A stretch of DNA of 64,000 bases from Maniola hyperantus (Eukaryota > Arthropoda > Insecta > Lepidoptera > Nymphalidae). Made by a program: the position numbers and the translations under genes. Below, one piece after another: positions 1-12,475 of the stretch. The notes beneath the pieces are model-generated. The model was not told the origin of the DNA, searched no databases, and saw nothing but the letters and a program-made list of their open reading frames with translations. Location: the NCBI RefSeq assembly GCF_902806685.2, contig NC_048555.1, positions 4,402,001-4,466,000 on the forward strand. The letters run 5' to 3'. Numbering within the stretch: position 1 is the first letter of the stretch; the number at the start of each line of letters is the position of its first letter.

Positions 1-3
1 GAT

Positions 4-48
<45 letters not shown>

Positions 49-193
49 TAGACAGACAGACAGACAGACAGACAAAAATGAAAAAATTACAGTTTTGGGT
101 TCAGTATCGATTATAGAGTGCCCTCGAAAAAAAAATTTCAAAATATCTTCAATGTACAGAATTTGACCTGTTACAGTTTTATTATAAGTATTG
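1..193 (-). mobile_element. Helitron type D, 5' part, cut by window edge
   Basis: Reverse complement of the 5' part of the type D Helitron at 43.4 kb. Shared landmarks in order are a (GACA)n block, the phrase read on the minus strand as CACTCTATAATCGATACTGA, and the 5' terminal phrase AATAAAACTGTAACAGG (minus strand, about 170-186). The rest of the element lies outside the window. It has no coding capacity. Which base is the true 5' end is uncertain. Confidence 0.65.
4..75. repeat. (GACA)n microsatellite
   Basis: About 17 units of GACA with one GATA interruption near position 49. It is the internal tetranucleotide block of the surrounding Helitron copy and equals the (GTCT)n block at 43530-43575 read on the other strand. 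Confidence 0.95.
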
Positions 194-530
194 ATAATAT
201 AATATCAATGTTCTTGGTATAATAACGCATGGACATTCAAAAGAAACTATTCATCAATTCTTCAAGTAATATCTATTATATCAATAATATTAAACCAGGT
301 TCTGCTAGGTAATGGAAGTAGACGTAAGGTAGGTAGGATCGAATGAATACTTCGATCTGTGAAAACACAATTTTTTCAACACGAAAAGCTAAATTCAATT
401 CCATTTTCCGTCTGCTTTTGCTTTCCCCGAAAAGATTCATATCTGGAACTTGCTGTCACTGGCGGAAAAAACAAGATTTCTCACATTTTTTATGTAACTG
501 AATATAAACTAACAATTGATACAGTAAGTA

Positions 531-821
531 CCTTTTTTATAAGTTGCATCGGCAAAATTTGTTTGCGCAGAAAAGCGTAAAACGCTGACGAATGTACACG
601 AATGAAATACAGACCTTACTGCCTGACGTTAAAGTTTTAAACACAAACTTGCGTCAACAGAAACTCGTGCTATCTCGCTCATAATTCGTGCGCACAAAAC
701 ATGGCGCGTAGTGGCAACAACCAATAGCTGACCGACGTGCGCTATGATTGGCCGAGATATTTTCGCACCATTCTAAAATAAGATTTCTGCGCAGGTACAT
801 CGATGCAACTTAAAAAAGTGG
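531..821. mobile_element. MITE with CC(A)CTTTTTTAAGTTGCATCG-type inverted ends
   Basis: The left end (531-552) contains TTTTTTATAAGTTGCATCG and the right end (799-821) contains CGATGCAACTTAAAAAAG, an imperfect terminal inverted repeat. A second internal pair, GCGCAGAAA (about 566) and TTTCTGCGC (about 784), extends the symmetry. TA flanks both ends, which would fit a TA target duplication. The inside carries a CCAATAG box and its complement about 30 bp apart and no reading frame. The superfamily is not assigned. Confidence 0.6.
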
Positions 822-945
822 TAGTAAAAGTGAGGTGAAATTATGTTCGTTAGTAAAACTTCACGCTCCGATGAACACGAATGCCAGGAGCTCAGAGATA
901 TGGCACAAATCAAATATAGAAACGCCAGCTATGACTATTCTAATA

Positions 946-1165
946 CTAGATGATGCCAGCGACTTCGTCCGCGTGGATTAAGTTTTTTTTAATCCCGTGG
1001 TAATTCCTTGATTTTCCGGGATAAAAAGTAGCTTATGTCCTTCCCCGGGATGCAAGCTAGCTTTGTACCAAATTTCGTCAAAATCGGTTGAGCGGTTGAG
1101 CCGTGAAAAGCTAGCAGACAGACAGACAGACAGACACACTTTCGCATTTATAATATTAATATCGA
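946..1165 (-). mobile_element. Lep1-like non-autonomous Helitron
   Basis: Read on the minus strand it starts TC (1165-1164) and ends CTAG (946-949), lying between A and T as Helitrons do. The order is an AT-rich start, a (GTCT)n block (1115-1135), CTAGCTTTTCACGGCTCAAC, CCCGGGGAAGGACATAAGC, then a GC-rich 3' end with ACGCGGACGAAGTCGC close to the CTAG. This matches the non-autonomous Lep1 type described in Lepidoptera. It has no ORF. Confidence 0.75.
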
Positions 1166-1215
1166 TTAAATACGATCTGTGATTACTATGCGAGCATACG
1201 TGGAAAATGCAAAAA

Positions 1216-1442
1216 CAATAATTATATAAAAGGGAAAAGCTGACTGACTGACTGACTGATCTATCAACGCGCAGCTCAAACTACTGGACGGATCGGGCTG
1301 GAAACTTGGCATGTCATGACAATATTCATAGACGTATTTTCATTATCTCTTTCTTGGTGAAATGAAACTGTTTTAAATAAATATAAAAATAGGGGTTTAA
1401 AATTTGTGTATTCCACGCGGATGAAGTTTGGAGGCATAAGCT
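1216..1442 (+). mobile_element. Helitron type G, diverged copy
   Basis: It starts with TATATAAAAGGGAAAAGCTG followed by (GACT)n and CTCAAACTACTGGACGGATC, the complement of the type G copy at 32809-33021. Its 3' region keeps TTCCACGCGGATGAAG but the terminal CTAG is lost. The middle is diverged. It lies 50 bp after another Helitron. Confidence 0.55.
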
Positions 1443-1450
1443 TACGTAAG

Positions 1451-4273
1451 TATTATGATAAAAGAAAATACCTACCTAGTATGTTTGGGAGTTACGCACG
1501 TAGAACTCAACGACCTAAATTACACTTTCTCGACAACATACAATTCGTTTTAACTCACAAAGCGTCCCACGCTCTTTACCTCAATTCGTCCAAATAATAC
1601 AAAGGGGAAAGTAAAATAATACTTTTACTGGGTCACAAAGACTCTATTTCGTCGCCCTAAGTAGGTATGAAAAGGAGATCGCACTCAGCTGCCGTCTAGA
1701 CTCTATAAGTTAGAAGTTAGATGGTACGTGGTACGGTAATAAAGCACGAAAACTACGAAGTTACATCGGCAACAGATTGTTTTTTACCCAACAAGGTGTA
1801 TGTGTGAGTATTGGGAGCATGTGTGTGCGTATCTTTATGTGTGTGTTTGTGTGTGATGTGTGAATCTATCAACAACTCTCGAGGTTGACCAAAATAGAAC
1901 TGACTAGACGTCGTAAACGCGGACTTGAGAAGCAATAAACTTCAACAATTGGGTGCTCAAGACAGGTAAACTGAAAATGTAGGCAAGCTTAGGTGGGACA
2001 ACTTAGGTGACAGGTGTGGTTGTTTATTAAGTCCAAAAAAATTGAAGGCATTTTGAAGTTAAGGTGGAATAAATGAACTTACATACATACATATGTATAA
2101 ACCCTGAAAACATTACATTTCTTTTTTTGGGTAGTCGTGTAAAAATCGCAGACAGGGGCTAACTTGTTTAGAAATAAAAAGAAACGCACAATAATCCGTT
2201 CAACTCTGAAGCAATACTCTCGTTCAGTTTATATTATATGAGTAGGAAATAATAAACAATTAAATTAAACCCAATATGTTGTGTCGGCCGTTCGCTAACC
2301 GATCATTTGTATCCAATAACTATTCTAATACAACTGGAAACTGTAATAACATAAATCAAATGCCCAAATCCCTATAGGTACCTACTAATATCAAACTTAT
2401 CCGCAAAATTAAAACTTTTGATTATATTATTATTGATTATTAATAAAGTAATTTTAAGTTTTGGATTATACTAAAACTATTTTTGATCCGACTGTACCAG
2501 AAGAAGAGTAATGTTTTTGGGCTCGTCAGTCGCTTCCGCCGCGGCCTGGAAGCCTAACTTTAGCGGCTGGGTTGGTACTTTTATTTGCTACTCCTTTTGT
2601 TAATTTTATGAATAAAATGGTGTCCTCGTGATTTATGATAACGATGTTTTGCGGCAAGTTGGAACAACTAAATTGATAACCTGAGCATGAAAATAATATT
2701 CTTCGCTACGCTATGAGTTTATTTAATTTATTGCATGAAATAGTGAGAATATGCTATATCAATTTATCGCTTCCATGCTGGTGCCTGTATAGCGCGTAGT
2801 TAACACATTTTTCAGAAAATGTAATAACCTTTAATGGGGTTCTTACCGCGACCTAACAATGAAACAAGTTAAGTAAGTTAAAAACTAAAGTAAAGAGTCT
2901 TAAGCGCTACGGCAAAGCTCCACGGCTTCGTCGCTTACATGTTTCTCAAAATCTGCTATTTGTTTACCTTTAGGGCTGTTTTTCACTTCATAACAGAATC
3001 GCTTAAATTCTGGTAGGAAGAGTTATAATTATGTTAACATAATATGTATTAAAATATCTACTGCAATCTGAACGAATATCTCAAAGGTTACACGATTAAT
3101 TTGGCCGGCTCAGATACACATACAACATGTTTCCAACCGTATTGTTTCCACATATCTCTGGGAATTTGTTGGAATGGAAAATTCACACACGAAGCGAATT
3201 AGTATTCTAGACCAGCGCTTCTCAAAACGTGGCAACTCCACCTGTGTACTAGAGAACACTGCAATAAAAAGCGTTTGCAAACATTTCAATTTCCTGGCAA
3301 AGTTTTGAGATTTAGTTCTAATCTTTTTTAGGGTTGTAGTTATCAATTTTTTTCAAAAGTTATAGGAAAAACCATATCCACCATATAAAATGTTCCATTC
3401 ATCAAGCTACCCAAAATTGTATGGTTACTTTGTAGGTAGGAACAAAACATAGCACAAAAGTCCGACTTTAAAAATATCTGCAACTTTGTATCGTTTTTTT
3501 TGTATTGCATTGCAAATTTTTCAGTAAAGTTACTTCTAGGAACACTGAATTTCATAAAATGTCACCACATTTACTACAATTTCTTTTTATGGTATCCTAA
3601 AAAACTCGCTACTATATCTAATTTGAAAAAAAATAAAAAAAATATTGTTAAACATTAGTAACTGAGCACTGAGAAGTTATAAAAAGATTTAAGCGAATTT
3701 ATTATCCAGAAAATTTCGGGAGTAGGTATTGACACAGCTCAAATTTATTTAACCAGAACAATGGCACTCACGACCACGAAATATTGAAGAGCCCGCATAT
3801 TTCCATTTGTATCGTTACTCGTATCCACATATTACATGTACTTCAGGGAATTTGTGAAATACTGAAACGAAGAAAGGTACATCGCACTCCTGATCAAAAC
3901 TGTTTCATTTCAATAATTTAGGTTTTTGCAGTTTCCGCTCCTTGACTCGATTATCTACTCTCTCGATTACTAAACGCCTTAATTTTTTTAATTTTTGTGT
4001 GCCTTAATTTTTGGAGTAAATATCTACTTATTTAACGTTAGAAACCAACCTTAGTATGGACTGTTTTAGGTAGATTATAAAATAAAATCTTATGTTTTGC
4101 AAGTTTGAGAATATTCTGATAAACGATAAGGTATTTGAAATATTATGACGCTTCCTAGAAGCGGGGTAGGTAAAGTATTTACTATTTACCTATTTCCTAT
4201 TTTACTCTAGGTACCATATTTTCATGGCTGCATTCCCTTGGGATTAGATACACCGTGCGAAATACGTCAATGG
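1451..4273. other. AT-rich stretch, no gene seen
   Basis: No coding region is supported. A GT-rich run lies at 1797-1860. Small ORFs of 60 to 78 codons (1753-1935, 3110-3346, 3343-3555) have no recognisable domain. CAGCGCTTCTCAAAACGTGG near 3214 resembles one end of a hAT-type MITE, but no partner end was found. Confidence 0.6.
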
Positions 4274-4430
4274 GGCCGATTCTCTAGTACACAATCTCGA
4301 AACTAAACTAAATTAACAGGTCTAAATCTAGTGCTTTCCTTTTCCGCAAGCAACATTATGAAAGGGATAGCAATAGATTTAGACGTGATATTTTAGTTTA
4401 GTTTAGAGATTGTGTACAAAGGAATTAGCC
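4274..4430. mobile_element. MITE H, palindromic, GGCCGATT ends
   Basis: An imperfect hairpin of about 157 bp. The left arm reads GGCCGATTCTCTAGTACAC then AATCTCGAAACTAAACTAAA; the right arm reads TTTAGTTTAGTTTAGAGATT then GTGTACA and ends GGAATTAGCC. An inner pair TCTAAATCTA / TAGATTTAGA also matches. Fragments of the same family lie at about 14805-14895 and 46325-46425. Confidence 0.7.
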
Positions 4431-5483
4431 ACAATATTAGCTCATGGAATAATGTCGAAAAATATAATAATGGGAGTTATTTTGAATGTTATATAATATA
4501 AAGTATCTGTTCATGAAAAGAAATACTTAGATTAAATTACCATAATCTAACGAACTAATAAAACCATACTAAGTACATTTTTTAAACCCATCTAAGTAGG
4601 CTTTTATATTAAGACGTGTATTTTTAGTGAATAAAAAAAATTAAATTTAAATGCGTTAGTACCTTGAATTTTAATCTTATGAGTATGATTTAAAACATCG
4701 AGGTTTGAGCATGATTTATTTTTAAGATAAAACCACCTTTAACACATATTTTCAAAGACTTCTTTGACGACGTAATGTTGATTTCAGATACCTTTTTCTA
4801 TTCAATACAAATATTTTTATTCTGAAAGTAATTACCAGCTAATTTGTTACCAAAATAATTATAATATTAAATTTGGAGGATTGCGGGAATTTTTCAGAGA
4901 AAGCTCACGGTTTAAGCCCGTCTTTGTTTCAAGATACTCGTACCTGTAACAAAGACGCACTTTGCAGATATGAATCTAGCCCTTCGGAGTTCTTTACATC
5001 TCGAGCCGTGTTCAAAGCGCTTGAATATCAAAGGCGACAGTCTTCTTAGAATAGAGGGTCTCAAATTGTTATATGGGTAAGTAAGTACTCGGTTTTGTTA
5101 TAGATTTTACTGATCACAGACCAATCTTGACCCAACAAAGTTGGTATAGTGCCACCAACTTATCTGTTCGCATCGCATCGTATAATTCTACGACAACGCA
5201 CAGCGCGTACAACGGATGGATTGTGACGAAGCTCTGTCTTGCACAGACAACGTTTCAGTAAAGTCAATCGAAGTCAGCAAAGAAATCATAAAATCAACGG
5301 CACCGCCCCAGCGGAACTGCTACGTGATAAAGCTAAACTTTAAACTATAACAAAAGTTTAAAATCTATATCTTTCCCGCCTCCCAAGCACAATCAGTGGG
5401 ACAAACGCTTCCTCGCGACTTTCATCGAAAAAACGCAAGAGCTAAGAAAAAAAAAATTATGTCCTACTAACTTGTGCTTGGGG
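4431..5483. other. AT-rich stretch, no gene seen
   Basis: No repeats of families recognised elsewhere in the window and no ORF worth reporting. Unique-looking intergenic or intronic sequence. Confidence 0.5.
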
Positions 5484-5567
5484 TGCTGAACAGATGGGCC
5501 GTGAAAAGCTAGCAGGCAGACAGACAGGAAGACAGACACAATTTCGAATTTATAATATTAGTATGGA
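5484..5567 (-). mobile_element. Lep1-like Helitron, 5' fragment
   Basis: Keeps GGGCCGTGAAAAGCTAGCAG, a short GACA block and the 5' terminus (TATAATATTAGTATGGA on the plus strand, followed by T). The 3' two thirds are absent, so the copy is truncated. Confidence 0.7.
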
Positions 5568-5816
5568 TAAACCTAAAGGAAAGTAAAAATCAGTAAGTGA
5601 CGTAAACATACCTAACTTAGCAGACAACCATTTCCTTTCCAGGTAATATCATAAGAACATGTGTAAGTAGTTGAATGATTAAAGAGCACAAGAGGCACCG
5701 AGGTGCCATGAAATAACATTTTCTATAAACCTATTAGTGTTAGCTAACTATTAAGATTTAAAAAAAAAAATCATTCTAAAGATATATTTTCAGTATGCTT
5801 AGTATAAGATTTTATC

Positions 5817-5852
5817 TATCAGGGCACTCTATAATCGATACTGAACCCAAAA

Positions 5853-5912
<60 letters not shown>

Positions 5913-6719
5913 TTATAATAAAACTGTAACAGGTCAAATTCTGTAATTACTGAATGGATTCTAATGAAACTTGGTACGATTTGAGGTCATACTATGAGGA
6001 AGAATATAGGATACTTTTTATCCCGAAATTCAGCATGGTTCCCGTAGGAGAGGGGATGAAAGTTAAAATGTATACTGAGTTGTAATTCATTAACGCGTAG
6101 TCCGATTTCATTCATTCTTTTTTTGTTAGAAAGGGGATATTTTAAAGATTGTTCCGTAAATATTTCAAGGTCATCGGTTTTTAACCGACTGTCAAAAAGG
6201 AGGTGGTACTTTTTTCTACATCGATTTTTTCGAGGTTTCTGGACCGATTTGCAATTTTTTTTTAAATCAACAAAAAAAGTTTTCGCGGTGGTCACATAAA
6301 AAATTCTGGATTCAACTCCTCAATCCTGATGCTGCAGGGTTACTGCCCGCCTGAGTTATCAAGATTCAGGAAGTGTTCATAGTGAATTCATATTGTAGGT
6401 ACCAAGCAACGACTTTATTCTCAGACTTCAAGTCCCAACTCCTCAACCCTGATGATGTAGGGTACAGCACTCCTAAACTATAATGTTTTAGTAACTGCGG
6501 ATGATGCAAAATTATTTTAGGTACTAAGCATAGGCTACATCATTGAACTTCGGATCCTAACTCCTCAATCCTGATGCTGCAAAGTACTAGAGTCCTAAAT
6601 CGTGAGGATTTTACAATTTCTGATAGTGAATTGATATTTTAGGTATCAAGCAACGGCTTCACGATGACACTCCCAGTCCGAAATACTCCACCCGAGCGAA
6701 GCCGGGGCGGGTCAGCTAG
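5817..6719 (+). mobile_element. Helitron type D, near full length
   Basis: The body matches 43411-44344 closely: AACTTGGTACGATTTGAGGT, ATACTTTTTATCCCGAAATT and three CTCCTCAATCCTGATG-like sub-repeats. The 3' end is a GC-rich hairpin (CCGAGCGAAGCCGGGG) then GTCAGCTAG followed by T. The 5' region is rearranged: CACTCTATAATCGATACTGA precedes a (TA)n run, after which the normal 5' start reappears. The only ORF (102 codons, minus strand) looks incidental. Confidence 0.7.
5855..5911. repeat. (TA)n microsatellite
   Basis: About 28 units of TA inside the 5' region of the Helitron D copy, at the junction between displaced and normal 5' sequence. Confidence 0.95.
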
Positions 6720-6830
6720 TAAAGAATATACATACATACATACATAACACCTCTCATAATAAAGTTTGGCATTGATAGATTAGTACCTACTAGATCTTAA
6801 TACTATATAAAATGTGAAAGTATGTCTGTG

Positions 6831-7013
6831 TGTGAAGGAAAACATCGTGAGGAAACCTGCATGCCTGAGAGTTCTCCATAATGTTTTCAAAGGTGTGTGA
6901 AGTCTGCCAATCTGCACTTGGCCAGCGTGGTAGACTATGGCCAAAACCCTTCTCACTCTGAGAGGAGACCTGTGCTCTGTAGTGAGCCGGTGATGGGTTG
7001 ATCATGATGATGT
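6831..7013 (+). mobile_element. SINE A, 5' truncated
   Basis: Body and tail of the tRNA-headed SINE family: GAAGGAAAACATCGTGAGGA, CCTGCATGCCTGAGAGTTCT, CACTTGGCCAGCGTGGTAGA, GTGAGCCGGTGATGGGTTGA, then ATCATGATGATG. The tRNA head is missing, as is usual for truncated retroposition. The minus-strand 71-codon ORF here is an artefact of the SINE. Confidence 0.85.
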
Positions 7014-7528
7014 GTCTGAACTATGTATATTGACAAAAGGCACACAGACATTTTAGTCTCAGAAAATTAACAATTTTTTCGGATTTTTTTTAAAACCTTA
7101 AATCCACTAGGGCAAAGTCGTTGGCAAACGCTAGTAAGGAATGTACAGATTTCAAAGATCAATTTGAAAATTTAAAGCTTTTGAAGTTGTTTTATTAATT
7201 TTCCAACAGTTTTCAAGTAAGCGGTTAACTTTTAGATATCTGAGGCAAGACAATATTATGACGGACGAGGGTCTTACTTTCGACACAGTTGTTGACTCTA
7301 CTTACTCAGAGATCGGTATCGACCCGAAGCTTTTAAAGATTGCTTATCTATTTGTACCTACAAAGAACAAACGGAAGAGATTCTTTATTGATAAAATGCT
7401 TTACAGTGATCTTTTGACGGAGCTCTAGGAATGTAATTATATTAATCAGATTTATGAAATAATTGTAATACTTAGGTATCTTTGTTTTTAAAATTTTATG
7501 ACATGATCAAGCCTGTAAATTTATTAAT

Positions 7529-7922
7529 TTTTAGGGTTCCGTATCTCAAAAGGAAAAAGGAAAGATTATAGGATCACTTCGTTGTCTGTCTGTCTGTCGT
7601 ATCTGTCAAGAAAAGCTATAGGATGCTTCCCGTTGACCTAGAATCATGAAATTAGGCAGGTACGTAGATCTTGTAGCACAACTAAAGGGAAAATCTGAAA
7701 ACAATGAATTTGTGGTTACATCACCAAAAAAATGTGTTAATGAACAAATGATTAGTATTTTCAAAGTAAGAAAACTAAGTATACTTTTCTAAGTATACTT
7801 TTAACTAAGTATAGATTTTTGTTTATTTTATGTCCAATAGATTTTTGTGCAAAATGTCGAAAAAAATCCCCGAGTACAGAAACCTCAGTGCGCGAGTCTG
7901 ACTCGCAGTTAGCCGGTTTTTC
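7529..7922 (+). mobile_element. Family C repeat, full-length copy
   Basis: Starts TTTTTAGGGTTCCGTATCTC, has a short (GTCT)n near 7585, TGACCTAGAATCATGAAATT, an AT-rich middle, and ends with GCGCGAGTCTGACTCGCAGT then AGCCGGTTTT. Five other copies follow in the window. The class is unknown: there is no tRNA head, no clear terminal inverted repeat and no ORF. Confidence 0.75.
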
Positions 7923-8108
7923 AAAGTAGGTACATAATAATATATTATAGTCGTTCTTGGAAAGCTGTACCCTGGTACCCACTCACAATTAAACGCAGAA
8001 AATCAATTTAAAAATAAGTATCTGCTCTAGTCCTATAATATTTTTTTTAAATTTCTCTTGCAATTCACCCATGTCTAAACCTGTAACTTTACCTCAAATA
8101 AACTTTAG

Positions 8109-8217
8109 GGGCAATTAATATTTTTGTATTTTTAGACAGGTTTTTTCCTACCCAAAGATACATTAGTAGGTATCTTTATAGAAAAATCCGCCTTAAAATA
8201 CAAAAATACTAATTGCC
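8109..8217. repeat. Small MITE-like hairpin
   Basis: Arms 8109-8132 and 8195-8217 pair (GGCAATTAATATTTTTGTA against its complement ATACAAAAATACTAATTGCC, with one mismatch). The loop is about 62 bp. No second copy was seen in the window. Confidence 0.5.
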
Positions 8218-9282
8218 TATGTAGGTACTTATCTGAAGACTAGTACTGAAGAAAACTAGAGGGCATCCCCCACCGGTATCGAAAATTTTCAGAATCTAGG
8301 AAATGTAAAATTACTGGTCTGTAAAATTAACGTGGAATAGAGGGTAGGTACGGAAATTAATGCGAGCGAAGTCTCTCGTAACATCCAGTCGTATAATAAA
8401 GCTGTAATTCAGAATGGCACAGGTGAATTTTGCGTTTAACTTGATATAACTTACAGTGCGGAGAACCTCAAAGTTTTGGGCACAAAGATAATAACTTATT
8501 TCAAGAAAGTTATCAAGCACCGATCCACTTTAACCTACAGTAGGTCGAAGTTTACGATAGTTGATAGATCATTGAATTGAGAATAGTTTTTACTAGCTTT
8601 TGAAGACGGGTCTAGCTGCACCTATTCAATTTTATGTTAGCTGCCCGTAAATGTGTAATAAAGTTGCGTTACCTACGGTTAGGTACCGTTAAACTTTAAA
8701 CTACAGTAAAAATCTAAAAAAATATGAAATGAACTATTACAATTTCATAATACCTAGAAGATATCTAAAGCATTCTACACTTTCAATTTTATTTTATTGA
8801 AAGTAAAAATTAAAAACGAACATTTGGAAGTAATCAAATCCTATAAATCTTGCATTTCACTAAGGCTACTAACTCATGCTTGTGTTTAAGCCGTATCGAT
8901 ATACGTAAGGTACACTAAATTGTGTGCGTTTAGAATAGAATATTCAGGTAGAATATTCACTCACGGTAGTTTAAACGCTAAAATAGCATGTTTTACTCTA
9001 GAAAACTCTGGTCATTGAGGTCATATGCATGTCTCAGACAGCACGTAACCCTTGGCAGCGCGCCCTCACCGCGAGGGCACTCGTGAGAATCAACACTCTT
9101 CGTGGCCTGCTACCACAAGTACTTAAATTAGCAGGCTTTGTGCTTTGAAGTTTTCTTTGCGGTGGCAAAATTAAAGTTTTATATCAAACTCAAATACCTG
9201 TCTAGATTTCTAGCAGATAGAGTATTAGGATTTATTAGGTAAGTTATCATCATCATCTCACCCTATCGCCAGCTTACTATTT
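8218..9282. other. No gene seen
   Basis: Mostly unique-looking AT-rich DNA with a somewhat GC-richer patch at 9040-9110. A run ATCATCATCTCACCC at 9247 may be a scrap of a SINE A tail in reverse. The 69-codon minus ORF at 8311-8520 has no recognisable feature. Confidence 0.5.
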
Positions 9283-9620
9283 TTAGGGTTCCGTACCTCA
9301 AAAGGAATAGAAACCCTTATAGGATCACTTCGGTGTATGTCTGTCTGTCTGTCGTGTCTGTCAATAAACCTATAAGGGTTGATCTAGAATCATGAAATTT
9401 GGCAGGTAGGTAGGCCTCATAGCACACATAAGGGGAAAAATACGAAAACCGTAAATTGGTAGTTGCATCACAAAAAAAAGTTAAAATGACGTGTTCAAAA
9501 ACAAATAATTAGTTTCAAAGCAAGATAATATACCTACCAAGTGGGGTATCATATGAAAGGGCTTTAGCTATACATTCTAAAACAGATATTTATTTATTTT
9601 TATACATAATAGTTTTTGAT
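9283..9620 (+). mobile_element. Family C repeat, 3' truncated
   Basis: Begins TTTTTAGGGTTCCGTACCTC and follows the family through AAGTGGGGTATCATATGAAA and the ATTTATTTTTATACATAATA region. It then stops before the GAGTCTGACTCGCAC end. Confidence 0.75.
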
Positions 9621-10099
9621 TAACCTAACCTAACCTATCTTTTAGAGTAGGTACGTCTTACATTGAAATAAAACCTCTAAACAAGCAGAATAAGTAAGAG
9701 TTTCGTTTTCTACTTTCGTACTCGAAACAAGTTTTTATAAGGAACACTTAAATTCCATCTATACCGAAAAACCTACAAAATGAGCCTCCAGTTTTTGGGT
9801 CATCATCACTAATTGGATCCACATCCCGATAACTAAATTTCCCCTCTGTGTGGAGCCTCGTTATTGCATTAGCTTCACAGGAAATTAATATCGATTGTGA
9901 ACCTTAACTTTCTATTAATTTAGCGGTTAAATGGGCTTTTCTGATAATAATATAATATAATCAACCATATGTGCGGTGTTTTAGGTTAATCTGGCTTATT
10001 AATATTCTCCTTTTTTTTCAGCTTGCCTTTTTCTTACTTCAATTGGGATCAGTCCTTCTTATAGGTACCTAAGTGGAGGGACTTTCTGTCCCGGGTTTT

Positions 10100-10540
10100 T
10101 TTATGGTTCCGTTCCTCAAAAGGAATAAAATGGAACCTTTATAGGATCACTTTGTTGTCTGTATGTCTGTCTGTCGGTCTGTCAAGAAACCTACTTGCCG
10201 TTGACCTAGAATCATGTGGCAGGTAGGTAGACCTTATAGCAGACATTCGGGGAAAAATCTGAAAACCGAGAATTTGTGGTTACAACACACAAAAATAAAA
10301 TTGTGGTTATGTACTAATAATTAGTATTTTCAATTTTCGAATAACTATATCAAGTGGGGTATCATATGAAAGGTCTTCACCTGTGCATTCTAAAACAGAT
10401 TTTTGTTTATTTTTATGCATCATAGTTTTTGAATTATCGTGCAAAATGTCGAAAAAATACGACTGTAGAATGTACTGTAGTAGTACGAGGGTAGCGAACC
10501 CTCGTTGCGCAAGCCTGACTCGCACTGGACTGGTATTTAA
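10100..10540 (+). mobile_element. Family C repeat, full-length copy
   Basis: Contains ATGGTTCCGTTCCTCAAAAG, a (GTCT)n block at about 10158-10185, GGGGTATCATATGAAAGGTC, TTGAATTATCGTGCAAAATG and the closing CAAGCCTGACTCGCACTGGA. It is collinear with the copy at 7529. The minus-strand 72-codon ORF within it is incidental. Confidence 0.75.
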
Positions 10541-12475
10541 AAGTCATAACAGCTTTACTTAGACGCATTATGCGATTTTGGGATGTACTTAATAATTATT
10601 ATCGGAAAACTTCAACCAAAATCTAACTAACTTTAAGTTTTTTATCATAGATCTCAAACAAAAACCACACTTCAACTGTTTGACTGTTAGTTTCACTAAC
10701 ACGAAGTTTGAGTACATACTTTTAAAAGCTTTCCTCTCAATCCGCCCCTCAACCCTACTCGTGGTCTAATAGGTATCGATGCCTAACCATAAGCTATAGG
10801 AAGTTAAATTCGTTTATCTTTTGTAGTATTTTAGACATAGGCTACTGAATACATTTTTTAATTCTAGGCATTTCATTGGCAGTGACAAAACTCACCCTAA
10901 ATATGACATAATTTTTGCAATACACAATTTTAACTAGGTAATCATTGCCACGTATTTATCTGATTTATGGCCGTGCGTGACTACATCCATTCTTGAAAAG
11001 TGATTTTACAACCTCTTCAGTGGAGTATGAACTTTAATGATACAATGCTTTAAGTCTACATTTTAATGTGACGACAAAATGGTGTCATGTTTGAGCTATA
11101 TAACCCTGAAATTAGGAACGGCCAAACTAATCAAAAGAACATTATTAATTCGTAGTCGTACCTATTTAGAACTTTTTCCAACTGTATTAATCCATCCGCT
11201 TACAATTGAGGAATAAACTGAATAGAGATTTTTTTAGTATGTTAACTAGCTTAAAGTTCATTAAACGGGAAGATAGTTTAAGTTAATATTGTTCAGCAAT
11301 CATTTGTTAAGCTATAAGCTAAAGTAAGTATAACATTGTGGGTCACTTAGTAGGTACACAATAAACTTGGGTAGGTAAAGCTTTCAAGAAATCAATTTGC
11401 GTTTATTTTTATGATGATAAAAAAGTTTTCAGTTTAAAGAAAGAGTTAACATTTCGCGTCTTACAACCATCTCTACATCCATCATACAAACGTCGGACGT
11501 TTAGGTATAATAATGAAATTTAAACCCTTTTTAACCAAAGCCAACTAACAAATTGGACATTAAAATAAGCGAGACTATAAATCAGTTTTACTAATTACAT
11601 CAGCTGATTTTTACCTCAATAACTTTTAACATTCAAAAAGATCAAGACATCGTACCTAAATAGCTTGCTACTCGCTTTTGTCTCAACATCAAAGAAGGCT
11701 GTGTTCTCGCTACACAATCCCAACTCGATCAGAACTTTGAGGCATCAAATTAAAGTTCAAAATCCCCTGACATTACTTAGTCCTTAGTAAGCTACGAGTA
11801 GTAAAGTAGCGGACAGCTCCGAACAATTAACAAAAATTGAAAGGAACCAGTTAATGCGGCGGTTTAATGTTCGGCAAATTTTGCCTTTGAATGGAAACTG
11901 GCAATCTGCCGCCCGCGCTTCGTGAAACACTGATTGCAATTTTAATAAATTAAACCTGAACTGTCGGAATCAGCCGGCAATTAGTATTATAAGATCTGCC
12001 AATTATAGCCGTGGATTTATGGACAAAAGACATAGTTTTATTTTGAACCAGTTGACCTACCCTGGCTTCGTTCGGGTGGAATTCAGTGACGCCATGATTA
12101 TGCAAGGGAAAGTTTCGAGCGCAGCGACACAGCCGCGACGTCTGGTATCGCAGTTTTCGAATAACGTTCCCTACATTTGCCTGCCGCTCTGTTGCAGCAA
12201 CACTGACGCAACCGACGCTCGACTCGAAAGTCCAACTTTAGGGAAACCTACAGTCAAAATCACAAGTTTCTGGACCCAGTTGAACTGTACGTCAGCCTGT
12301 TTTTCCTTTTATCGTGTCTTGCATCACATGACTATTGCTTGAATTAAGATTTATTGCACCTGTATATTATGGTAAGAATAAATGAGATTTACCTACTCGT
12401 ATTAAATTTTGTATAGAAGCAGGCGTTATTTTGCGGAAATCCATGATATACAATGAACTAAAAGCTTAATTTGCT
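10541..12475. other. No gene supported
   Basis: Unique-looking sequence. A plus-strand 107-codon ORF at 12019-12342 has no motif, no close splice context and no paralogue in the window, so it is not called. The area around 11880-11930 is slightly GC-rich. Confidence 0.45.

Noticed and set aside
1..75. Possible CRISPR-like or tandem array
   Set aside because: A simple (GACA)n microsatellite without spacers; a eukaryotic setting.
3205..3260. hAT-type MITE end (CAGCGCTTCTCAAAACGTGG)
   Set aside because: Only one end is seen; no inverted partner or 8-bp duplication.
12019..12342. 107-codon ORF
   Set aside because: No domain, signal sequence, splice context or repeat paralogue; such lengths occur by chance in 64 kb.
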